Below are positions 1 through 7,382 of a stretch of 15,063 nt of DNA, one piece after another. The notes under the pieces were generated by a model that saw only the letters and a list, made by a program, of their open reading frames with translations, was not told the DNA's origin and did not search any database. The stretch spans positions 1-15,063 of the forward strand of contig PWIL01000127.1 of assembly GCA_003560455.1 (NCBI GenBank), written 5' to 3'. Each line of letters opens with the position of its first letter. The stretch's first letter is position 1. Made by a program: the position numbers and the translations under genes. Source of the stretch: Mollicutes bacterium. Its GTDB lineage: Bacteria; Bacillota_I; Bacilli_A; RF39; UBA660.

Positions 1-590
1 TCAATTTCTAATTTTATACCACAATTATTTTCAGGAGGACTTGGGATTTCTTCGCTTATAGTTGCATTAAAACTCCCATCTCCAAATTCATCACAATTAC
101 TTTCAATAAAATCATATGCAGCCCAATTTGAAAGATATTTTGTTAAAGAAAGATCTCTAGAAAAAAGGCCTTTATCCTTCCATTCAATTTTAGAAACAAT
201 TTTTTTAGTATTAGGGTCATAAGTTCCTATTTCAGCAATATTCCCATTCTCATCACGAAAAACATCCGAGACTACAATTGTTCTATGATAAAAATCATCT
301 ACAACTTCAGGAGCAGGAATTCTTTCCCATACTCCATTTTCTTTATTTAAACCATGATCTCCATTTGTTAATAAAAGATAATTTCTATCACGAATATTTC
401 TCATAGCTTCTAATCCTTCTTGAGCATAAGCTAAAGCAGTATTTTGTAATTCCATTCTTGCATCTCTTTGCAAAACATCCATTGAAATATTAAAAACTCC
501 AACAGATATTATTGCAAAAATAGTTATTGCAAGAAGTGTTTCTATTACTGAAAATCCTTTTTGTTTAGTAATTAATTGTGCCAATTTCAT
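1..590 (-). CDS. Type IV pilus prepilin / minor pilin, PilV/GspI-like (3' end outside window)
   Basis: Read on the minus strand from an ATG at 590, running off the window after about 196 codons without a stop. The N-terminus MKLAQLITKQKG, then FSVIE, is a class III (type IV pilin) signal: cleavage after Gly12, Phe at mature +1 and the conserved Glu at mature +5 (Glu17). A hydrophobic helix follows (LLAITIFAIISVGVFNI). The stretch ALAYAQEGLEAMRNIRDRNY (about 46-65) resembles the segment seen in PilV-like pilins of Candidate Phyla Radiation bacteria. A C-terminal globular domain with Cys residues begins in the window. The start lies 26 bp inside the end of the preceding pilin gene, which suggests translational coupling; no Shine-Dalgarno is visible. 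Family assignment as a prepilin is firm; the exact pilin subtype is inferred. Confidence 0.85.
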   Translation of the reverse strand, partial: MKLAQLITKQKGFSVIETLLAITIFAIISVGVFNISMDVLQRDARMELQNTALAYAQEGLEAMRNIRDRNYLLLTNGDHGLNKENGVWERIPAPEVVDDFYHRTIVVSDVFRDENGNIAEIGTYDPNTKKIVSKIEWKDKGLFSRDLSLTKYLSNWAAYDFIESNCDEFGDGSFNATISEEIPSPPENNCGIKLEI

Positions 591-1017
591 TTATATCAAT
601 TGTTATTGAGTGATTTATATTTTCAGATTTCAAAGTAAAATTCCCAAAATTTTCAGTTATTCCATTAGGAGATTGAAAAACTATTTGCTGTTCTCCTTGA
701 TTTAAATTAATATCAGTAATTTTAATAGTTGGAGGAAGCTCTGTTATTACATTATTTTCATTTTCTGGATCATAAATATCTCCAAAAAATTTAATATATT
801 TATCTTCATCTAATTTAATAGAAGTAGGTTGAGTTGTAAGTCCACTAATAACATTACTTCTAAGCAATCTAATTTCATTAACAATAAGATTTACTTGAGC
901 ATTTAAATCAGATCTTATTTGAGATGATTGATAATAAAGAGCAGAAAATCCAAAAATAATTGCTATTAATGCTAAAACTAAAATTATTTCTGTAATGCTA
1001 AATCCTTTTTTATTCAT
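565..1017 (-). CDS. Type IV pilus prepilin, GspH/FimT-like minor pseudopilin
   Basis: A 150-residue protein with a very short leader MNKKG followed by FSITE: prepilin peptidase would cut after Gly5, leaving Phe at +1 and Glu at +5 (Glu10). Residues about 10-30 are a hydrophobic helix (IILVLALIAIIFGFSALYY) that would anchor the subunit and pack in the fibre. The C-terminal half (VFQSPNG, then alternating strands ending in IDINEIGTI) matches the beta-rich GspH/FimT pattern of minor pilins that initiate or cap the filament. It starts 2 bp after the pilC stop and overlaps the next prepilin gene by 26 bp, so it is within the pil operon. The prepilin peptidase PilD and retraction ATPase PilT are not in the window. 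Confidence 0.85.
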   Translation of the reverse strand: MNKKGFSITEIILVLALIAIIFGFSALYYQSSQIRSDLNAQVNLIVNEIRLLRSNVISGLTTQPTSIKLDEDKYIKFFGDIYDPENENNVITELPPTIKITDINLNQGEQQIVFQSPNGITENFGNFTLKSENINHSITIDINEIGTINY

Positions 1018-1019
1018 AA

Positions 1020-2225
1020 TTAATTTAATAAATTAGGTAATTGATATATTGGCAAAATAATAGCAAGAACAATTCCTCCCACTAAACCAGCCATGAAAAT
1101 TAAAAGTATTGGCTCAAGTAAAACAGAAAGATTTTTTGTAATAGTATCAACTTCTCTTTCATAAAGATCAGCAAGACGCCCAGTTGTAGTTTCTAAACCC
1201 CCAGTTTTTTCTCCAATAAAAAGCGTTTTTGTTACCATTTGAGGGAAAAGTTTTTCATTTCCTTCCAAACTTTCTCCTAATTGAGCTCCTTGTTCTACTT
1301 TATTTTTTGCATTAATTAAAGCGTTTTTATAAGTTTGATTTGTAATCATATTTGAACAAACATTTAGAGCTTTTACCATCGGAACTCCACTTTGTAATAA
1401 GGAATTTAAAGTTCTAGTAAATCTTGCTAAATTTGAATATATTAAAATTTTTCCAAAAACAGGCAATTTAATTAAAATCTTATGCCAAAAATTCTTTAAA
1501 TATTTTAGTTTAAAAAGAAAAGTAAAAAATGAAATAAATCCTACAAATAATAATAAACTAATAAGTGGGTTGTTAGAAATAAAATTACTAAAAGCTATTA
1601 ACATCCTTGTAATTACAGGGAGTTTCACATCAAAAGAAGAAAAAATATCAAGCACTTTTGGCATTACAAATATAACTATTGAAATAGAAATAACTAATGT
1701 AAGAATTAAAATAACAGCTGGATAAATAAAAGCAGATTTAACTTTTTTTCTTGTTTCATATTCTTTTTCCATTTGAATATCAAGGCGTTCTAGAACTTGA
1801 TCAAGATTTCCAGTTTCTTCTGCTGTTGCAATCATATTTATAAAAATTTCAGGGAAAACATAATTATATTCATTAAGACTTTTTGACAAACTTTGCCCAC
1901 TTTTTACCATTTCTAAAATATTTTTATACATTTGAGCATTATTTTTTTCTTTAGTTTGATCAATTAATATTTCAAGAGCTTCAGCAACAGTAATTCCAAC
2001 TTGTAGCATTGTAGCCATATGTTTAATAAACATCATTTTATCTTGAAATCTCATGCTTGGCCTTTGCCAAAAATAATTTTTTAATTTATTGACTTTAGTT
2101 ATTGAAACAATAATTTCTCCATCAGAGCTTAATTTATTTTTTGCAGTTTCAATATCAGGAGCATTAATAGTTCCAGTATTTTTTGTTCCTCTATTATTTA
2201 TTAAAATATAATCAAATTTTGCCAT
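1020..2225 (-). CDS. pilC: Type IV pilus inner-membrane platform protein PilC (GspF family)
   Basis: A 401-residue protein, normal length for PilC/GspF. Two T2SSF repeats are visible: about 65-190 (FIKHMATMLQVGITVAEALE, then AEETGNLDQVLERL) and about 265-390 (LARFTRTLNSLLQSGVPMVKAL, then GEKTGGLETTTGRLADLYE). Three membrane segments sit at about 165-188, 218-238 and 367-393, the family's standard topology. PilC is the membrane platform on which the PilB ATPase acts to insert pilin subunits. The gene follows pilB by 15 bp and precedes two prepilin genes, giving the usual pilB-pilC-pilin order. No RBS stands out. A short N-terminal domain (1-50) precedes the first repeat. Confidence 0.95.
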   Translation of the reverse strand: MAKFDYILINNRGTKNTGTINAPDIETAKNKLSSDGEIIVSITKVNKLKNYFWQRPSMRFQDKMMFIKHMATMLQVGITVAEALEILIDQTKEKNNAQMYKNILEMVKSGQSLSKSLNEYNYVFPEIFINMIATAEETGNLDQVLERLDIQMEKEYETRKKVKSAFIYPAVILILTLVISISIVIFVMPKVLDIFSSFDVKLPVITRMLIAFSNFISNNPLISLLLFVGFISFFTFLFKLKYLKNFWHKILIKLPVFGKILIYSNLARFTRTLNSLLQSGVPMVKALNVCSNMITNQTYKNALINAKNKVEQGAQLGESLEGNEKLFPQMVTKTLFIGEKTGGLETTTGRLADLYEREVDTITKNLSVLLEPILLIFMAGLVGGIVLAIILPIYQLPNLLN

Positions 2226-2240
2226 AAGTAATTTTAAATA

Positions 2241-3935
2241 TTAAGAACGCATCACTCGTAAAACTTCTTCTATTGTTGTATTTCCTTCAAGAACTTTAGT
2301 TAATCCATCTACAAAAATAGGAATCATATTTTGTTTTTTTGCTTGGTCTTCAATGTCTTTAGGAGATTTATTATCAAGAATTAATTTCCTAATTTCATCA
2401 GTAATAGAAATTGCTTCAGCAATAGAAATTCTTCCTTTAAATCCACTATCATTACATTCAGAACATCCGTCCCCTTTATAAAAAGTTATTTCAGAGCCTT
2501 TATTTAATTCTGAAATTAATTTTTTTAAATCTACGTCTAAATTGAATTTTTGGCCTAATGAAGCGATTTGGTCAATAGTCAATTTGTATTCTTTTTTACA
2601 ATTTTTGCAAATTTTACGAACAAGTCTTTGAGCTACAATTAATTGAACTGTTGCTGAAACAAGAAATGGTTCAATGTCCATATCTATAAGACGAGGTAAT
2701 GTAGAGGCAGCATCATTTGTATGCAAAGTAGCTAAAACAAGATGTCCCGTTAATGCACTATTAATAGCAATCCCAGCAGTTTCCGTATCACGAATTTCCC
2801 CAACCATTAAAATATCTGGGTCTTGTCTAAGCAAAGATTTTAATCCAGCAGCAAAAGTTAAATTTGTTTTTGGATTAACTTGTATTTGATTTACACCTTC
2901 TAGTCTATATTCAATTGGATCTTCAATTGTAGAAATATTAATTTCTGGAGAATTCAAAAGTTTTAATACAGAATACATAGTTGTGGTTTTCCCAGAACCA
3001 GTTGGTCCTGTAATTAATATAATTCCACTAGTTTTCAAAATATTATTATGAATTAATTGCAAATTATGTTTTGAATATCCAAGAGATTCAATATTTAAGT
3101 CTTGATTAATAGAACTTAAAAGACGCAAAACAGCTTTTTCTCCTTCATAAGTTGGAAGAATTGAAACACGCATAGTTATTTCATTTGCTTCTAATTCTAT
3201 TTTAAAACGCCCATCTTGCGCAGCTCTGTGTTCATCTGTTTTAAGATTTGCTAAAACTTTAATTCTTGTAATTAAAAGAGATAAAATTTCTAATGGAAGT
3301 TCAGCAATTGTTTGCAAAATCCCATCTACCCGATATCTAACAATTATAAAATTTTTGTGTGGTTCTATATGAATATCAGAAGCATTATTTTGAAAAGCAA
3401 AAAGAATAATTGTATCTAAAATTTTAGCTGCATCTTTTAAAGATTCTATTTTTGAAAGATCTTTTAAAGCTCCCTTCAAAAGCTTTGTAAATTTTTCATT
3501 TACATCGCTGTTATAACTTTTCAAGGTAGCTTTTATATTTTTCTTCGTTGCATAATACGGCTCTACTATAAGTCCACTTTTCTTTTCTATAAAATTTATT
3601 AATTCATAATTATGTGGATTGTTTATAGCTAAATTTAGTTTATTCCCATCAATAGAAAAAGGAAGAACAGATTGTGTTGAAGCCATTGCATAAGGAACTA
3701 TTCGTAATAAATTATCAGGAATTTTTCTATCTGGAAGTTTTATAAAAGGAATTTTGTATAAACTTGCAATTAATTCTCCAAGTTTATCCTCAGAAACAAT
3801 TCCTCTTTCAAAAAGAACATCTTCTAAAGGAGTTTTCTGATTTTTAGAAACTTCAAGTAAAGACTTTAGAGAGTCTTCTTTTATTAGTGATTTTTTTAAT
3901 AAAGAATCAGCAAGTAATTTATTATCTATGGGCAT
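2241..3935 (-). CDS. pilB: Type IV pilus assembly ATPase PilB (GspE family)
   Basis: A 564-residue cytoplasmic ATPase powering pilus extension. The N-terminal half (about 1-145) is a GspE_N-type domain (LADSLLKKSLIKEDSLKSLL ... LFERGIVSEDKLGELIASLY). The RecA-like half shows Walker A GPTGSGKTT (310-318), the Asp box IEDPIE (337-342), Walker B DPDILMVGEIRD (372-383, with Glu380) and the His box GHLVLATLHTNDA (397-409). A tetracysteine zinc site is intact: Cys443 and Cys446 (CKNC), Cys491 and Cys494 (CSEC). The zinc site and the full N-domain favour PilB over the retraction ATPase PilT. It is the first gene of the pil operon, about 120 nt behind a strong promoter. The ATG at 3935 is preceded by an A-rich leader rather than a Shine-Dalgarno. 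Confidence 0.95.
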   Translation of the reverse strand: MPIDNKLLADSLLKKSLIKEDSLKSLLEVSKNQKTPLEDVLFERGIVSEDKLGELIASLYKIPFIKLPDRKIPDNLLRIVPYAMASTQSVLPFSIDGNKLNLAINNPHNYELINFIEKKSGLIVEPYYATKKNIKATLKSYNSDVNEKFTKLLKGALKDLSKIESLKDAAKILDTIILFAFQNNASDIHIEPHKNFIIVRYRVDGILQTIAELPLEILSLLITRIKVLANLKTDEHRAAQDGRFKIELEANEITMRVSILPTYEGEKAVLRLLSSINQDLNIESLGYSKHNLQLIHNNILKTSGIILITGPTGSGKTTTMYSVLKLLNSPEINISTIEDPIEYRLEGVNQIQVNPKTNLTFAAGLKSLLRQDPDILMVGEIRDTETAGIAINSALTGHLVLATLHTNDAASTLPRLIDMDIEPFLVSATVQLIVAQRLVRKICKNCKKEYKLTIDQIASLGQKFNLDVDLKKLISELNKGSEITFYKGDGCSECNDSGFKGRISIAEAISITDEIRKLILDNKSPKDIEDQAKKQNMIPIFVDGLTKVLEGNTTIEEVLRVMRS

Positions 3936-4058
3936 TTTATTTTTATTTTTATTTTTTTAGGAATTTCTGGTTTTTTGTTGTTTTTGGGTTTTTTGGGAAT
4001 TTGTTTTTTCGTGTTTTTATATAATTTTCAGGAATTCAGATAAAACCTTATTATTTAT
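3936..4058 (-). promoter_or_regulatory. A/C-rich 5' leader of the pil operon mRNA
   Basis: Between the predicted transcription start (about 4058) and the pilB ATG, the minus strand is strikingly U-poor and G-poor, especially the last 85 nt. It consists of A-runs separated by CCC or single C/T and ends in three TAAAAA-type repeats directly before the ATG. It offers almost no internal pairing and no Shine-Dalgarno. It may serve as an unstructured ribosome-entry leader; this is inference from composition. Confidence 0.45.
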
Positions 4059-4064
4059 CTATTA

Positions 4065-4093
4065 ATTTTACCATTTTTAAGAGGGAATGTCAA
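4065..4093 (-). promoter_or_regulatory. Sigma70-type promoter for the pil operon
   Basis: On the minus strand the -35 TTGACA (4088-4093, perfect) and the -10 TAAAAT (4065-4070) are separated by exactly 17 bp. Transcription would start near 4058 and read into pilB. It is the best consensus promoter in the window. Confidence 0.8.
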
Positions 4094-4134
4094 AAAGAGC
4101 TTTTGGATTATAGGTGAGGGCAATTTTAAAAATT

Positions 4135-4824
4135 TTATTTCAATAAATATTCAACAGTTGCGTCTACAAATATTTTCATAGTATCAAATATTTTTAAAGT
4201 TGGATGTTTGGGAATTAATAATTGTAGGTCAGTACAAGCAAGTGCGACACAATCTACATTTTTCTTTTCAAAGTTGTTAATAATTTGAATAAGATCTTCG
4301 CGATCTCTATTTTTTTGTTGTCCAGTGACCAAATTTAAAATAAATTTACCCATTTTTGCTTGTTGAAAATTATCAGGTGTTTCATATTTAATTCCAGCTT
4401 TTCTAAAAGCGTTTTCATATAATTTATTCTGAATTGTGGCAGAGGTAGAAACAATCCCCACCTTATTAAAATTATTTTTCTTAAGAAATTTTACTGTTTC
4501 TTCAATAATACTTAAGACAGGGATATCAACAGAGTTTCTAATTTCTTCAATGAAAACATGCAAAGAATTACATGGCATTACAATAAAATCAGCCCCAGCT
4601 TTTTCAAGTCTCTTTGCTTCATTGACTAAAAAAGAGATATATCTTTTAGGATTTTCGTTGTGCATTATCAATTCTTCCTCAATTTTGTAAGGTAAAGGGA
4701 CGCTGGCGATAATAATTCCAGGTCTTGCTTTTTTAGTTTTTTTATAACTTGAAAAAACTATATCTAGGTAAAATTCTGATGTTGTTTCTGGTCCAAGACC
4801 TCCAATTATTCCTACTGTTTTCAT
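4135..4824 (-). CDS. Aspartate/glutamate racemase family protein
   Basis: A 229-residue protein of the PLP-independent Asp/Glu/hydantoin racemase superfamily, which interconverts L and D amino acids with two cysteines acting as acid/base. The N-terminus MKTVGIIGGLGPETTSEFY is the signature of the aspartate racemase/YgeA branch. Both catalytic cysteines are present: Cys85 in VMPCNSLHV and Cys197 in VALACTDLQLL, each followed by Asn or Thr as usual. It is therefore probably an active amino-acid racemase of unknown specificity, perhaps supplying D-amino acids for peptidoglycan. MurI is less likely given the aspartate-racemase N-terminus. It is the distal gene of the cassette array: an attC-like site lies upstream (4893-5023) but none is recognisable downstream, so it could be either an eroded last cassette or a resident gene. 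The start is the ATG at 4824; no Shine-Dalgarno. Confidence 0.88.
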   Translation of the reverse strand: MKTVGIIGGLGPETTSEFYLDIVFSSYKKTKKARPGIIIASVPLPYKIEEELIMHNENPKRYISFLVNEAKRLEKAGADFIVMPCNSLHVFIEEIRNSVDIPVLSIIEETVKFLKKNNFNKVGIVSTSATIQNKLYENAFRKAGIKYETPDNFQQAKMGKFILNLVTGQQKNRDREDLIQIINNFEKKNVDCVALACTDLQLLIPKHPTLKIFDTMKIFVDATVEYLLK

Positions 4825-4892
4825 AATAATTTTGTATATTAATAAAAGTTTTTAAAACATTCGTTTTTTATTACCATCAAAATATGTCATAC

Positions 4893-5023
4893 AACGTGCG
4901 CGGATAATACGAAGTTTATTGTAGCAAATTTCCAAGGGTTTGCGAAAAGAAATTTCGGATATCTGCTGTTATAAGTAGTTCCGCGGAGCGGAATGAAGTA
5001 TGACTGCAGATATATTTTCTGTT
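4893..5023 (-). repeat. attC-like site A (degenerate inner arms)
   Basis: On the gene strand the spacer starts with GTACAAC (AAC end at 5021-5023 on plus as GTT) and ends with GTTGTAT (AAC at 4893-4895 on plus); the two outer boxes are complementary over GTTGTA. The inner L arms expected of attC are not convincing. The centre holds a strong imperfect hairpin: ATATCTGC (4959-4966) pairs with GCAGATAT (5006-5013), and TTCCGC (4979-4984) pairs with GCGGAA (4988-4993) around a 3-nt loop. It lies 18 bp after the GNAT stop. Confidence 0.5.
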
Positions 5024-5041
5024 GTACGATGTTTAAAATTT

Positions 5042-5503
5042 TCAAAGTTGAAATGCGAATACCTTTGTTTCAATTCCTTTTTCATCCTGAGCATTAAAAA
5101 TAAAATTCCATCCCCTTTTGGAATAGTAATCTGCTTTTTCTTCTGTCCTCAAATAAACTTTTTCAAATCCTAACTGTTTTAAAATCTCTATCACTTGGTT
5201 AGTTAATTTTTCACCAACACCTTTTTTACGATGTGAAGGAAGAACATAAAGCGAGCCGAGCCATGGCTCTAAATTTTTTCTTGTTTTAAGGTCATTTTTG
5301 TAAATTGTAACAGTGCCAACACACTCATTATCGGCGAGCGCAATGAGAGTAAGTGGGATTTTATTTTTAACACACCGTTTTTTAAAACTTTCTATAACTT
5401 CATTTAAAGTCTTTTTGCTTTTATCAGCCCATTGATTGTATATCCATTCAGCTATGGTGTGGATATGTTCAGGATGATCTGCTAAATATACGATCTCTGT
5501 CAT
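5042..5503 (-). CDS. GNAT family N-acetyltransferase (cassette gene)
   Basis: A 153-residue GNAT-fold acetyltransferase using acetyl-CoA; the acceptor cannot be told from sequence. The acetyl-CoA pyrophosphate loop (motif A) is visible at 87-100 as VLPSHRKKGVGEKL, containing the R/Q-x-x-G-x-G/A pattern (RKKGVG). The preceding strand GSLYVLP and the C-terminal motif B region (VYLRTEEKADYYSKRGW, about 116-132) are also as expected. Length is typical of a single GNAT domain. It ends with TGA, which indicates the standard stop code. It sits between attC-like sites A and B, on the same strand as the other cassette genes. The short segment TTTAAAATTTTC occurs inverted immediately before its start (5509-5520) and across its stop (5032-5043). 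Single-domain GNATs are common in integron cassettes and can be resistance or toxin-related enzymes; no such role is shown here. Confidence 0.88.
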   Translation of the reverse strand: MTEIVYLADHPEHIHTIAEWIYNQWADKSKKTLNEVIESFKKRCVKNKIPLTLIALADNECVGTVTIYKNDLKTRKNLEPWLGSLYVLPSHRKKGVGEKLTNQVIEILKQLGFEKVYLRTEEKADYYSKRGWNFIFNAQDEKGIETKVFAFQL

Positions 5504-5549
5504 AGAAGGAAAATTTTAAATGTTATTTTTAGTTGTCGCCATTTCGCAT

Positions 5550-5661
5550 AACGTCCAACACTATGCCATATTCACTAACAATATAATATCACCTAAAAAA
5601 CATTCCCACCAATAAATATAAACAAAACAACTAAAAGGAGCGTAGACACATAGTGTTTGTT
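5550..5661 (-). repeat. attC-like site B
   Basis: On the gene strand it opens with ACACAAC (R''-like, AAC complement at 5659-5661) and closes with GTTATGC (R'-like; AAC at 5550-5552 on plus). Just inside are perfect 9-bp complementary arms: AACACTATG (5557-5565) and CATAGTGTT (5649-5657). The arms are offset from the outer boxes by 4 and 1 nt, the asymmetric spacing typical of attC. The centre is 83 bp, A/T-rich and includes the CTACGCTCC motif also found in site C. Confidence 0.7.
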
Positions 5662-5681
5662 GTGTGATGTGCCCGCCAAAC
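5659..5681 (+). repeat. Gene-bracketing inverted repeat, left arm (GNAT 5684-6130)
   Basis: Plus-strand GTTGTG then, after 5 nt, TGCCCGCCAAAC. The same pair of blocks (GTTGTG, then TGCCAGCCAAAC) occurs inverted at 6134-6157 on the other side of the gene, with one mismatch in the second block. The arm starts at the GTT of attC-like site B and ends 2 bp before the stop codon. Confidence 0.6.
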
Positions 5682-5683
5682 TA

Positions 5684-6130
5684 TTAAAGTTTCTTTTTCA
5701 TCAAAATCATATGTCCTACTTCTCCTTTAATGTCTTTTATTTTTTTATAGCCTATTTTATTGTAAAAATTTTTTGCAAAAGGACTAGATTTAAGGTTGAC
5801 AGAGCGAAAACCAAACTTTTTTGCTATTTTTTCTAAATGCATCATAAGTTCTTTGCCAATTCCTTTTTCGTGAAAAATAGGATTAACAAAAACAGCACGA
5901 ATCCAGCCTTCATCAAAGGTGGCAGTTCCTGCAATTTTATTATTATATTCTGCAACATAGATTTTAAAACGTTTGGCATCTTGAATAAAGCGACCTGGAG
6001 TGAAATGGTTGTATAAAATTGCAGTTTCTTTTTTGGTTATATCTTTGCTGTTTATTAAAACAATGCATTTTCTACTAAGATAGGAAAGTTTTCGCTCGTC
6101 ACCCTTTTTGAATTTTTTAATTTTTATCAT
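5684..6130 (-). CDS. GNAT family N-acetyltransferase (cassette gene), start corrected to 6130
   Basis: A 148-residue acetyltransferase beginning MIKIKKFKKGDERKLSYLS at the ATG at 6130. The motif A acetyl-CoA loop is at 82-95 (VNPIFHEKGIGKEL, with EKGIG), preceded by the strand WIRAVF. The C-terminal motif B region reads FRSVNLKSSPFAKNFYNKIGY (about 108-128, helix plus NFY-x-K-x-GY). The open frame extends upstream to 6295, but those 55 extra residues (Pro/Arg/Ser-rich) translate the attC-like site C and its G/C-rich flank, so that start is rejected. It is adjacent to another GNAT gene, but the two sequences are clearly different and not a recent duplication. The acceptor substrate is unknown. 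Bracketed by the inverted repeat arms 5659-5681 and 6134-6157. Confidence 0.88.
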   Translation of the reverse strand: MIKIKKFKKGDERKLSYLSRKCIVLINSKDITKKETAILYNHFTPGRFIQDAKRFKIYVAEYNNKIAGTATFDEGWIRAVFVNPIFHEKGIGKELMMHLEKIAKKFGFRSVNLKSSPFAKNFYNKIGYKKIKDIKGEVGHMILMKKKL

Positions 6131-6133
6131 AGT

Positions 6134-6157
6134 GTTTGGCTGGCATTTTACCACAAC
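6134..6157 (-). repeat. Gene-bracketing inverted repeat, right arm (GNAT 5684-6130)
   Basis: Minus-strand GTTGTG, then TGCCAGCCAAAC, matching the left arm at 5659-5681 in inverted orientation. It starts at the R' GTT of attC-like site C and stops 3 bp before the start codon. Confidence 0.6.
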
Positions 6158-6224
6158 GTTTGCGTGTATCTGAAGTTGCGATAGCAATTTGGGTGGAGCG
6201 TAGCGGAACCAGATACTCGGTGTT
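6155..6224 (-). repeat. attC-like site C
   Basis: The most compact site, 70 bp. On the gene strand it opens with GCCTAAC, a perfect match to the attC R'' consensus RYYYAAC, and closes with GTTGTGG. The inner arms CGTGTATCTG (6163-6172) and CAGATACTCG (6210-6219) are complementary with one mismatch. The inner sequence CAATTTGGGTG (6185-6195) and the motif GTGTAT-NN-GAAGTTG recur in site D, so the two sites share ancestry. Confidence 0.75.
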
Positions 6225-6318
6225 AGGCGCGCCGAAGGCCGAGCCAGAGTGCAACGTCCCGGAGGGCTGGCGAGAGTTGAGAAAAGGCAACTCATAATAA
6301 ATTGCAGGATTTTATTTC
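6222..6318 (+). repeat. Gene-bracketing inverted repeat, left arm (threonine aldolase gene)
   Basis: Starts with GTTAGG at site C, then after an extra G/C-rich insert of roughly 45 bp shows TTGAGAAAAGGCAAC (6277-6291) and GCAGGATTTTATTTC (6304-6318). Both 15-mers recur exactly, inverted, at 7411-7425 and 7383-7397 upstream of the gene. The arm crosses the stop codon of the aldolase gene. The G/C-rich insert (about 6229-6274) has no counterpart in the right arm. Confidence 0.8.
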
Positions 6319-7343
6319 ACTATCTTTTTTAGAAGAGCGACAAAATCACGAATATCATCTTCTGTTGTGTCGAAGGAACACATCCATCTTACTTCTGAAA
6401 TTTGCTCATTCCAAACATAGAAGAAATACTCTTCTTGCAAATTTGGGACGTATTGTTTTGGGACGATGGCAAAAACTCCACTTGCTTCTACTTTTTGAGT
6501 AATCTTGATCTTAGGAATGTTTTTGACTTCATCAGCTAATGTTTTTGCCATCTTGTTTGAATGTTGTGCGTTTTTGAGCCACAAATCATTGGATAATAGC
6601 TCTTCAAATTGAGAGGAGATAAAACGCATTTTGGATGCAAGCTGCATCCCTTGTTTTCTGATAAAGGCAAAATCTCTTGATAGTTCTTTTTTTCGGAAAA
6701 TAACCGCCTCGCCAAACATCATGCCGTTTTTTGTCCCGCCAAATGAAAGTACATCTACACCTAAGTCAAAAGTGATTTCTTTCAGAGACTTATTCAAACT
6801 TGCTGCTGCATTTGATAAACGAGCACCATCAACATGCAAAAGCATATTATTTTTGTGAGCATAATCGACCAGCTCCTTGACTTCTTTTAACGTGTAAAGC
6901 GTGCCTAACTCTGTTGGTTGAGTAATAGAAATCACTTTTGGCTGGGCATGATGTTGGTCGCCAAATCCATAAACATGATGTTTCAGTTTTTCTACAGAAA
7001 TTTTGCCATCATTTGTTGGTACTGTGAGCAACTTGCATCCGGTGAATTTTTCTGGAGCACAACATTCATCGACATTAAGATGAGCTGTTTCTGCACAAAT
7101 AATTGAATTGAATGACTCGGTTACAGTTTTGAGTCCCAAAACATTTGCGCCAGTGCCGTTATAGACAAAGTAAACATCGACGTCTTTGCCAAAATGTTCC
7201 TTGAATTTTTTAACCGCTTTTGCTGTGTATTCATCATTTCCGTAGGCACTGGCGTGTCCCAAATTTGCTTTTTGAATTGCCTCAAGAATTTTTGGATGTG
7301 TTCCTGAGTAATTGTCGCTCGCGAAACCTTTAGATGTTTTCAT
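6312..7343 (-). CDS. ltaE: Low-specificity L-threonine aldolase family PLP enzyme (cassette gene)
   Basis: A 343-residue fold-type I PLP enzyme of the threonine aldolase/beta-eliminating lyase family, which cleaves threonine or allo-threonine to glycine and acetaldehyde. The N-terminus FASDNYSGTHPKI matches the family's SDN start. The phosphate-binding TGAN is at 64-67 and the PLP-stacking His88 is in ETAHLN. HVDGARLSNA places Asp172 and Arg175. The Schiff-base lysine is Lys205 in SFGGTKNGMMFGEAV. All key residues are present and length is normal, so it is probably active, though specificity is not proven and the symbol is by family only. The DNA is visibly richer in G/C than the pil and uvrD genes. 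A metabolic enzyme over 1 kb is large for an integron cassette but not excluded. No Shine-Dalgarno; ATG at 7343. Confidence 0.9.
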   Translation of the reverse strand: MKTSKGFASDNYSGTHPKILEAIQKANLGHASAYGNDEYTAKAVKKFKEHFGKDVDVYFVYNGTGANVLGLKTVTESFNSIICAETAHLNVDECCAPEKFTGCKLLTVPTNDGKISVEKLKHHVYGFGDQHHAQPKVISITQPTELGTLYTLKEVKELVDYAHKNNMLLHVDGARLSNAAASLNKSLKEITFDLGVDVLSFGGTKNGMMFGEAVIFRKKELSRDFAFIRKQGMQLASKMRFISSQFEELLSNDLWLKNAQHSNKMAKTLADEVKNIPKIKITQKVEASGVFAIVPKQYVPNLQEEYFFYVWNEQISEVRWMCSFDTTEDDIRDFVALLKKIVK

Positions 7344-7382
7344 AATAGTATTGATAGATTAACAGATATTTATAAATCAATC

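Noticed and set aside
5042..5503. TGA recoding (Gracilibacteria/SR1 code).
   Set aside because: TGA ends the acetyltransferase at the expected domain end, and the other genes read cleanly under the standard code.
5042..6130. The two adjacent acetyltransferases as a tandem duplication.
   Set aside because: Outside the acetyl-CoA loop they share little; lengths, N-termini and C-terminal motifs differ.
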